Below, piece by piece: positions 1 to 4,587 of a stretch of DNA of 5,598 nt. This DNA comes from Phycisphaeraceae bacterium. Its GTDB lineage: Bacteria > Planctomycetota > Phycisphaerae > Phycisphaerales > UBA1924. The notes below the pieces were generated by a model. That model saw nothing but the letters and a program-made list of their open reading frames with translations, was not told the origin of the DNA and did no database searches. The first letter of the stretch is position 1; each line of letters starts with the position of its first letter. The stretch spans positions 1-5,598 of the forward strand of contig WUAK01000191.1 of NCBI GenBank assembly GCA_009827205.1, given 5' to 3'. The position numbers and the translations under genes were made by a program.

Positions 1-211
1 CATGCAGCAGCGCCAGGGCACAAAGCGAAATCCCGCAAAGAAAGACAAAGGCCAGCCGCCCGAGTTTGTTGCAAAGCGTGTGCTCTCGGCGCTGCGAAGC
101 CCAAGACCAGAAGTCTGGATGAGCGAACCCGCTAGACGCGGATTTCTCATCGCGGCTCATCTACCGAGGCTCACCAACCGACTCCTGCGCGACAGGTACA
201 AACCGGGCTAA
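1..211 (+). CDS. Probable short-chain dehydrogenase/reductase, C-terminal end only (partial at left edge)
   Basis: The frame is open from the left edge to a TAA at 209-211, giving 69 visible residues. The ATG at position 2 is probably an internal methionine. A basic linker is followed by PEFVAKRVLSALRSPRPEVW and then a hydrophobic, arginine-rich end (LPRLTNRLLRDRYKPG). This pattern (Pro-Glu-x-Val-Ala, an amphipathic helix ending in Pro-Arg-Pro-Glu-Val, then a 'LPxLxxRLL' tail) resembles the C-terminus of classical SDR oxidoreductases. Those enzymes use NAD(P)H with various alcohol or ketone substrates. The Rossmann glycine motif and the YxxxK catalytic residues would lie upstream of the window, so neither the enzyme class nor the substrate can be confirmed. 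The gene converges on ispF and the two stop codons overlap. An independent 69-residue basic protein is possible but less likely. Confidence 0.6.
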   Translation, partial: MQQRQGTKRNPAKKDKGQPPEFVAKRVLSALRSPRPEVWMSEPARRGFLIAAHLPRLTNRLLRDRYKPG

Positions 212-720
212 TCCACTCGCATCAGCAGCACAACCGCGTGAGCCTCGACCGCCCGCCCCTCACCTACAGCATCCACTTTCTCGTGTGTCTTGCCTTTGAC
301 GTTCACCAGCGCCTCGTCGATCCCGATCAGGCGTGCGATATTGCCGCGGATCTGCTCCTTGACGGGTGAGAGCTTCGGGCGTTCGAGAATCACCGTCAGA
401 TCGAGGTTCGATACCGCATAACCCGCCCGCCGGGCCCGGTCCGCAGCTTCGAGCAGGAATTGATCAGAAGTCGCACTCTCCCACTGCGGATCCGTGTTCG
501 GAAAGAGCTGCCCGATGTCAGGCTCTCCAAGAGCGCCCAGGATCGCGTCGGTCACCGCGTGCAGAGCGGCGTCGCCGTCGGAGTGGCTCACCGGACCCAT
601 GTCGTGGTCGAACTCGACCCCACCGAGGACCAGAGGCCGGCCCTTTCCATCGGGCTCGCGGGGTTCGAGCCGGTGCAGGTCGTAGCCGTGACCAACGCGG
701 AACGGGGGGTGCTGATCCAT
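208..720 (-). CDS. ispF: 2-C-methyl-D-erythritol 2,4-cyclodiphosphate synthase (IspF)
   Basis: This cytoplasmic enzyme converts 4-diphosphocytidyl-2-C-methyl-D-erythritol 2-phosphate to the 2,4-cyclodiphosphate, releasing CMP, in the MEP isoprenoid pathway. The family is a homotrimer with a divalent metal ion. The 170-residue product opens with GHGYDLHRL, giving metal ligands Asp14 and His16. SHSDGDAALHAVTD supplies the third ligand, His54, and Asp58; PDIGQLFPNTD (67-77) is the conserved D-I-G-x-x-F-P block. Near the C-terminus KGKTHEK (142-148) aligns with the KATTTEK segment of E. coli, keeping the Thr (145) and Glu (147). The protein is about ten residues longer than usual because of a polar insert after His16 (about 19-28). 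The ATG at 718-720 is chosen because it puts GHGYDLH near the N-terminus; the frame stays open to 852 but that would cross the divergent lipoprotein start. No clear Shine-Dalgarno precedes it. Confidence 0.96.
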   Translation of the reverse strand: MDQHPPFRVGHGYDLHRLEPREPDGKGRPLVLGGVEFDHDMGPVSHSDGDAALHAVTDAILGALGEPDIGQLFPNTDPQWESATSDQFLLEAADRARRAGYAVSNLDLTVILERPKLSPVKEQIRGNIARLIGIDEALVNVKGKTHEKVDAVGEGRAVEAHAVVLLMRVD

Positions 721-844
721 GCTGACACTGTATCGGGCGGAACCAGGCCAAGGGACCGGTTCCGGGTGGACGACGGAGGCCGAACTCGTCGATAGACTCT
801 CTGGGCCTCCCGGCTTGGGGGGCGACGTTACGGAGATTAGACAG
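721..844. promoter_or_regulatory. Divergent intergenic region between ispF and the lipoprotein gene
   Basis: These 124 bp separate two divergent starts, so at least the ispF promoter, and probably that of the + strand run, should lie here or just inside the genes. I see no convincing -35/-10 pair on either strand. What can be seen is a 7-bp inverted repeat (listed separately) and GGAG at 832-835, a Shine-Dalgarno sequence nine bases before the lipoprotein ATG. The assignment rests on gene orientation rather than recognised promoter motifs. Confidence 0.4.
738..764. repeat. 7-bp inverted repeat in the ispF/lipoprotein divergent region
   Basis: CGGAACC (738-744) and GGTTCCG (758-764) are perfect reverse complements separated by 13 nt. 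The left arm starts 18 bp from the ispF start codon and the right arm ends 80 bp before the lipoprotein start codon. The arms are offset by about two helical turns (20 bp between equivalent bases), which could suit a dimeric regulator. The match is short for GC-rich DNA and chance is a fair alternative. Confidence 0.35.
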
Positions 845-1366
845 ATGACCAACCGCCGCCCTGTCCTTCTGACCGCCTGCCTGGGCCTGATGTCCGCCCT
901 ACTCGTCGGATGCAGTTCATCGAAGGACGCCTACTCGTACGAGAGCACCCCATACCAGCCCCTGACGGTCACCGTCGTTGATTCGACCACGGGCGAATCG
1001 CTCTGGGCGATGGATGTTCCCGTCAACCAGAAGCTCAAGATGAGGTTCTACGACGATCGCACCGTCGATGACGCCACGGGCAACCGCCAGGCGATGATGC
1101 GGTGGGATCTCATGGAACCCAGCAAGAACAGCGGCTCTCTCAACAACGAGATCGCGGTCCCGCTGGCCCACTCCAGACGGATCGATGTCACACTCCGTGA
1201 TGTACCAGAATTCGCAACCTCCGGCGGGTATGTTGCCCCTCGGACGCCAAGCGAAGCACCCCCGACCTCTGGCGATCTGCTCCCATCCGAGATGGACCCA
1301 CAGGACGGAAGCCGCGACAACCCGCCCTCCCTCGATCCCATCGATATCCCGAGCGATGATGGCTGA
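845..1366 (+). CDS. Small predicted lipoprotein of unknown function
   Basis: The product has 173 residues. It begins with a basic n-region (MTNRRP), a hydrophobic stretch (7-20) and a lipobox LVGC, so Cys23 should be lipidated after signal peptidase II cleavage. Serines at 24-26 carry no inner-membrane retention signal by the E. coli rule. Residues about 38-120 look like a small beta-rich domain (PLTVTVVDSTTGESLWAMDV, then PVNQKLKMRFYDD) with a second strand pair near IDVTLRDVP (113-121). From about 125 the tail is rich in Pro, Ser, Asp and Gly and is probably disordered. The ATG at 845 is chosen for the signal peptide directly behind it and GGAG nine bases upstream; earlier in-frame starts fall at or near the start of ispF. 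It precedes the permease by 50 nt on the same strand. It is far too short for a class III substrate-binding protein. I do not recognise a function; I have a vague memory of planctomycete lipoproteins with a similar 'TGExLW..DVPV' segment. Confidence 0.85.
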   Translation: MTNRRPVLLTACLGLMSALLVGCSSSKDAYSYESTPYQPLTVTVVDSTTGESLWAMDVPVNQKLKMRFYDDRTVDDATGNRQAMMRWDLMEPSKNSGSLNNEIAVPLAHSRRIDVTLRDVPEFATSGGYVAPRTPSEAPPTSGDLLPSEMDPQDGSRDNPPSLDPIDIPSDDG

Positions 1367-1416
1367 TTCAGCTCGCTGACAGGCGACTCGGCGGGCCGTA
1401 CGCCCAACGATGACCC

Positions 1417-2460
1417 ATGCCCCCGGCTGAGAACCCGATGATCAATCTGATTCGGCAGTGCTCGCGTCTCCGCGTGGTGCTGCCGATTCTCTTTGCGCTC
1501 GTCGGGCTCGGGCTCTGGGCGAGTGTGTCCTTCGGCACCGAAAACCTTGCCAATCTCCCGGAGCAGGTCTCCAGGACAATCCGGTACGAGATCCGCCTGC
1601 CCCGCGCCCTCTGTGCCGCGATCGTGGGCATCGACCTCGCCGTCGCGGGCGTGCTCTTGCAGGCGGTCATGCGCAACCCACTCGCGGCGCCCAACATCAT
1701 CGGTGTCACGGCGGGCGCGGGCCTCGCCGCGACGATCGTGCTCGTTCTGATACCCGAGTTCACCGCCTCGCTGCCCGATGATCACTTCCTGCGCACAAAC
1801 GCGGACGCGATCCTCCCGGCTGGCGCGTTCATCGGTGCGATGGCAGCCGGACTCACTGTTTACGCGCTCAGCTACAGGCCAGGATCCGGCGCCAGCCCGA
1901 TCCGGATGGTCCTGGCGGGCATCGCGATCACCGCGATGCTCGGCGCCATCACGACCTACCTCCTGATCGCCTACCCGGACCGGAACCAGGCGGCCATCCA
2001 GTGGCTCTCAGGATCGCTCAACGGCCGGGGCTGGGATCAGGTGCACTTCGTCAAGTGGTACAGCATCGCCGCCTTGCTCGCGGTCATCCCGATGATCCCA
2101 TCGCTCGATGCACTCAGACTCGGAGACGACGCCGCCCGAGGGCTTGGGGTCAGAGTTGAATTCGTCCGTTTCTCTGCGCTCGCGCTGGCATGCCTGCTCG
2201 CAGCGAGCGCAGTCTCTGTTGCGGGCAACATCACGTTCATCGGGCTCATCATCCCGCACATGCTCAGGTTCATCGTTGGGTCGAGGCATCTCGTGCTCAT
2301 CCCCGCTGCGGCTCTGGGCGGAGCGGTGCTGCTGCTGTACGCGGATCTTGGCGCACGAACCGTGCAGAAGCCCCAGGAACTCCCCGTTGGGATGATCACC
2401 GCGCTGCTCGGCGGCCCCTACTTCATCTTCCTGATCATGACGACGAGGTCGATACGGTGA
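1417..2460 (+). CDS. FecCD/BtuC-family ABC transporter permease
   Basis: This is the inner-membrane channel subunit of an importer of the iron-siderophore/haem/cobalamin class (FecCD family), normally a homodimer or heterodimer with about ten helices per subunit. The 347 residues cover the usual family length. Family segments appear in order: IRLPRALCAAIVG (59-71), then LLQAVMRNPLAAPNIIGVTAG, which is the classic 'LQ..xRNPLAxPxxLGxxxGA' block; MVLAGIAITAML; WLSGSLNGRGW; GDDAARGLGV; GNITFIGLIIPHMLRFIVG, the ATPase-contacting loop region; and finally ELPVGMITALLGGPYF. Two starts are possible: ATG 1417 (first after an in-frame stop at 1411-1413) or ATG 1438, which gives 340 residues starting MINLIRQ and has a weak GAGA upstream. 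Neither has a strong Shine-Dalgarno. The stop overlaps the ATPase start by four bases. An unusual Asp73 sits in the predicted second helix where the family usually has a small residue. The substrate cannot be told from this subunit. Confidence 0.95.
   Translation: MPPAENPMINLIRQCSRLRVVLPILFALVGLGLWASVSFGTENLANLPEQVSRTIRYEIRLPRALCAAIVGIDLAVAGVLLQAVMRNPLAAPNIIGVTAGAGLAATIVLVLIPEFTASLPDDHFLRTNADAILPAGAFIGAMAAGLTVYALSYRPGSGASPIRMVLAGIAITAMLGAITTYLLIAYPDRNQAAIQWLSGSLNGRGWDQVHFVKWYSIAALLAVIPMIPSLDALRLGDDAARGLGVRVEFVRFSALALACLLAASAVSVAGNITFIGLIIPHMLRFIVGSRHLVLIPAAALGGAVLLLYADLGARTVQKPQELPVGMITALLGGPYFIFLIMTTRSIR
2445..2448 (+). promoter_or_regulatory. Ribosome binding site for the ABC ATPase (supports GTG start at 2457)
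   Basis: GAGG lies eight bases before the GTG at 2457, inside the last codons of the permease gene. It favours GTG 2457 over longer in-frame starts further up, and with the GTGA stop/start overlap suggests translational coupling of the two subunits. Confidence 0.55.
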
Positions 2461-3263
2461 ATCTGGCATGCGAAGGCATCTCGGTTCGCTTCGGCCGCGC
2501 CGACCCGGTGCTCGGACACCCCGAGCCCGTCTCGCTTGAGTTCGCGGAGAAAGACTTCACAGCGATCATCGGCCCCAACGGTTCGGGCAAGTCCACGCTT
2601 CTTCGCACACTCTCACGACTCCAGAAACCGACAACCGGCAGGGTGCTGCTCGGCGGATCTCCGCTTGCCAAGATCAAACCCAAAGAAATCGCACGCAAAC
2701 TCGCGCTGGTGCCACAGTCACCGCCCGTTCCCCACGACATGACCGTGACCGACCTCGTCGCGCACGGCAGACACCCCCACCGCGGCGTGAGCGAGCACCT
2801 GCTCGGACGTGATCGGGAGATCGTCGAGAACGCGATCGAACGGTGCGATCTCAAGACCTTCGCCGAGCGACGAGTCGCGACGCTCTCGGGCGGCGAGAAG
2901 CAGCGTGCGTGGATAGCCGCGGCTCTGGCGCAGGAACCCAGAGTGCTCCTGCTCGACGAGCCGACCAGCGCCCTGGACATCAGGCACCAACTCGAGGTCA
3001 TGGATCTCCTGCGGAGCCTCAACGAGCACGATCACATCACGATCGGGATCGTGGTGCACGACATCAACCTCGCAGCGCGGGTCTGCAGCAGGATTGTCGC
3101 GCTCAAATCAGGCCAGATCGTCGCCGACGGAACACCCGAAGCAGTCATCACGCCCGATCTATTGAGACTCGTTTTCAATGTGGAAACAGAGATAAGCCCG
3201 GACCCCGTCATGGGGACTCCTACCTGTCGGTTCCTCTCCCCGATTGCGTGCGCCGTCGAATAA
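2457..3263 (+). CDS. ABC transporter ATP-binding protein (FecE/BtuD-type)
   Basis: This cytoplasmic ATPase powers the adjacent FecCD permease. The 268 residues match the usual length and carry every ABC motif: Walker A GPNGSGKST (39-47), Q-loop glutamine in LVPQ (Gln87), signature LSGGEKQR (143-150), Walker B LLLDEP (164-169) with catalytic Glu168, D-loop SALD (171-174) and switch histidine in VVHDIN (His201). The segment MTVTDLVAHGRHPHRG and the 'Q-I-V-A-D-G-T-P-E-A-V-I-T' ending are typical of siderophore/haem/cobalamin ATPases. GTG at 2457 is chosen because the protein then starts just before the first beta strand (NLACEGISVRFG), the site has GAGG upstream, and the GTGA overlap with the permease stop is a usual operon junction. 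The frame is open back to 2190, but that part overlaps the permease and has no ABC homology. About 25 residues after the last ABC strand (ending FLSPIACAVE) are less conserved. Confidence 0.96.
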   Translation: MNLACEGISVRFGRADPVLGHPEPVSLEFAEKDFTAIIGPNGSGKSTLLRTLSRLQKPTTGRVLLGGSPLAKIKPKEIARKLALVPQSPPVPHDMTVTDLVAHGRHPHRGVSEHLLGRDREIVENAIERCDLKTFAERRVATLSGGEKQRAWIAAALAQEPRVLLLDEPTSALDIRHQLEVMDLLRSLNEHDHITIGIVVHDINLAARVCSRIVALKSGQIVADGTPEAVITPDLLRLVFNVETEISPDPVMGTPTCRFLSPIACAVE

Positions 3264-3273
3264 TTTTGTTTTT
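3264..3273 (+). terminator. T-rich run directly after the ABC ATPase stop (possible weak terminator)
   Basis: TTTTGTTTTT follows the TAA immediately and stands out in GC-rich surroundings. I could not find a strong GC stem just before it; the best candidate around ATTGCG (3243-3248) and CGAAT needs a bulge. It may mark the end of the transporter transcript, but the missing stem keeps this weak. Confidence 0.25.
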
Positions 3274-3274
3274 A

Positions 3275-3292
3275 CCGGAACACGCCCGGAAC
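3275..3292. repeat. Direct repeat CCGGAAC with 11-nt period
   Basis: CCGGAAC occurs at 3275-3281 and again at 3286-3292, about one helical turn apart, in the gap between the ATPase and the dockerin-like gene. The inner six bases (CGGAAC) also form the left arm of the inverted repeat at 738-764. The hexamer occurs in coding sequence here too (for example in ispF and the permease), so a regulatory meaning is only a possibility. Confidence 0.3.
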
Positions 3293-3309
3293 GGATGCGA
3301 AACTCCAAT

Positions 3310-3327
3310 TGGATGAGTTCTCATCCA
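3310..3327. repeat. Perfect 8-bp inverted repeat upstream of the dockerin-like gene (candidate operator)
   Basis: TGGATGAG (3310-3317) and CTCATCCA (3320-3327) are perfect reverse complements around a TT centre. The near-continuous 18-bp palindrome ends 40 bp before the ATG at 3368. In RNA it could fold only with the innermost pair open, and no T-run follows, so it does not look like an intrinsic terminator. Its position fits an operator for a dimeric regulator of the downstream gene. No regulator family is recognised from the sequence. Confidence 0.45.
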
Positions 3328-3357
3328 CGACACAGCTTCAGAACATCCAGTGTGTGT

Positions 3358-3362
3358 GGAGG
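3358..3362 (+). promoter_or_regulatory. Ribosome binding site deciding the start of the dockerin-like gene
   Basis: GGAGG lies five bases before the ATG at 3368, the strongest Shine-Dalgarno in the window. It selects ATG 3368 over the in-frame GTG at 3350, which lies upstream of the site itself. Confidence 0.7.
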
Positions 3363-3367
3363 TGGAC

Positions 3368-4561
3368 ATGTTTCTTGCCGCTGTATCGACATTGATTTGC
3401 GCGGGCACTGCTCAGAGTCCTGAACCATTGGTTGAAACAAACACTGTGGACGGTCACGTCCAAGCGATCGCTGCAACTCCCGTCAGAGTGAACGCGATGG
3501 GTAGGGTCATAGAGTTCGGCGACGCCGTCCAACTCGGGCAAGGTGTATCTCGCGGTCCGGGCTCGTGTGATCAGAGCACCCCGCTGTTCGATTCCTTTGT
3601 TGTCACGGATACAGACGGCGACGGGATCCCGATTGATCCTGTCTGCGGCGACCTCTGCGGGTTGGGTACGCCTGGTTCGCGATACTTCTTCGGCAGCGAA
3701 TTCCCCATCCAGGGCTTCGCGATGGACATAGTCATCGACCCCGCTCAGGGTCGCGACCTTGAATCGATTGTCCTGCCGACGATCATGGCGCGCTGTGTGA
3801 ACAACAAAGACATCTACATGTACATGCTAGTGTCGATTTATGAGGACTACGACACCACAGGATTCGGCTACGACATTAACGGCGACACGATCGGCGACAC
3901 ACCCTTCCCCCCTGATGACTTGGATGGCGACACCAACCCCGACGCCCTTCTTGGTTCTGCGGTACTCACCTTCCCGATCCCGCTCGGTGGGTACCAAATT
4001 TTCTACGCCTCAGAGTTGGACAGCCTCGGGATACCACTCCCAAGTGACGGCATAGGGGGTATCCGTGTGCAACTTGTCGACGAGTTTGTTGATCTTGACG
4101 GCGACACGGTGAACGAAAGCCCGGTCCCGTTCGAGAACACAAGCGCCATGCTCTGGGCACCGAGTGCAGGCAACCCGGGATGTTCCATCCCTTCATATGG
4201 CGCGAGACAAACTGATACGTGGTGGCCACTCGGCTACAACATCTGCAATGACACACCAGGCTATTCGCCCGATCCGTTCACATACGTGTTCGATGACTCA
4301 CTTTCGGGCGTCGTCGCTTGCCCGGAAACACTCATGCCCGCGGTCACGATCTTTGGGACGTGCGCCGATGAGCGCATCTGTGCAGATCAGAACGCGGACG
4401 GTCAGGTGCTCCCAAACGATTTCACAGCCTGGATCGACAACTACAACTCCGGCGACTACCGCGCCGATGTCAACCAAAACGGGTTCATCACACCGACCGA
4501 TTTCACCGCGTGGATCGCGGCTTTCAATCAGGGCCAGTCAGGCCCGAACTGCAGTCCTTAA
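3368..4561 (+). CDS. Secreted aspartate-rich protein with C-terminal dockerin-like repeat pair (GC-type, planctomycete)
   Basis: The product has 397 residues. It starts with a short hydrophobic segment (MFLAAVSTLICAGTAQS) that looks like a signal peptide cut near AGTA-Q, although it lacks the usual basic n-region. The body is acidic, lysine-poor and beta-like. It contains calcium-loop-like stretches: DTDGDGIPIDP (81-91), DINGDTIGD (169-177), DDLDGDTNPD (183-192) and DLDGDTVNES (242-251). The C-terminus holds two EF-hand-like units, DQNADGQVLPNDFTAWI (from 340) and DVNQNGFITPTDFTAWI (from 367), ending GPNCSP. This matches the dockerin type I pattern and the 'GC-type' C-terminus I recall on many Phycisphaerales exoproteins. 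The mature part has ten cysteines, compatible with five disulphides. No catalytic domain is recognised; it may be a surface or extracellular structural or binding protein. It appears to have its own transcript, and its GC content looks lower than that of its neighbours. Confidence 0.85.
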   Translation: MFLAAVSTLICAGTAQSPEPLVETNTVDGHVQAIAATPVRVNAMGRVIEFGDAVQLGQGVSRGPGSCDQSTPLFDSFVVTDTDGDGIPIDPVCGDLCGLGTPGSRYFFGSEFPIQGFAMDIVIDPAQGRDLESIVLPTIMARCVNNKDIYMYMLVSIYEDYDTTGFGYDINGDTIGDTPFPPDDLDGDTNPDALLGSAVLTFPIPLGGYQIFYASELDSLGIPLPSDGIGGIRVQLVDEFVDLDGDTVNESPVPFENTSAMLWAPSAGNPGCSIPSYGARQTDTWWPLGYNICNDTPGYSPDPFTYVFDDSLSGVVACPETLMPAVTIFGTCADERICADQNADGQVLPNDFTAWIDNYNSGDYRADVNQNGFITPTDFTAWIAAFNQGQSGPNCSP

Positions 4562-4587
4562 ATCGCCTCACGCTCGGACGAGGCGAT
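4562..4587. terminator. 8-bp hairpin at the convergent gene junction (candidate bidirectional terminator)
   Basis: ATCGCCTC (4562-4569) and GAGGCGAT (4580-4587) are perfect reverse complements around a 10-nt loop. The element begins one base after the dockerin-like gene's TAA and overlaps the last six codons and the stop of the convergent sugar dehydrogenase. Being symmetrical, it could act for both transcripts. No T-run follows on either strand, so it is not a textbook intrinsic terminator; a 3'-end-stabilising stem is equally possible. Confidence 0.45.

Noticed and set aside
719..844. Upstream extension of the lipoprotein to an earlier start
   Set aside because: It would bury the signal peptide and lipobox inside the protein and begin on top of the divergent ispF start.
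721..852. Upstream extension of IspF by 44 residues
   Set aside because: It crosses the lipoprotein start and its Pro/Ser-rich sequence has no counterpart in the family.
1367..1416. A riboswitch or Fur-type box before the permease
   Set aside because: The gap is only 50 nt, far too short for a cobalamin riboswitch, and no AT-rich Fur-like palindrome is present; a 4-bp GGGC/GCCC pairing at 1393-1405 is too weak to call.
1048..1785. Long minus-strand open frame (245 codons)
   Set aside because: It is antisense to the end of the lipoprotein gene and the first third of the permease, with low-complexity Arg/Glu/Asp-rich content typical of shadows in GC-rich genes.
2190..2456. An 89-codon in-frame extension upstream of the ABC ATPase GTG start
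   Set aside because: It lies wholly within the permease gene in another frame, is rich in Arg, Pro and His as expected of a shadow frame, and has no ABC homology; the ATPase fold begins right after GTG 2457.
3243..3273. Complete intrinsic terminator after the ABC ATPase
   Set aside because: The T-run is present, but the upstream sequence forms only a short bulged stem, so only the T-run is listed, at low confidence.
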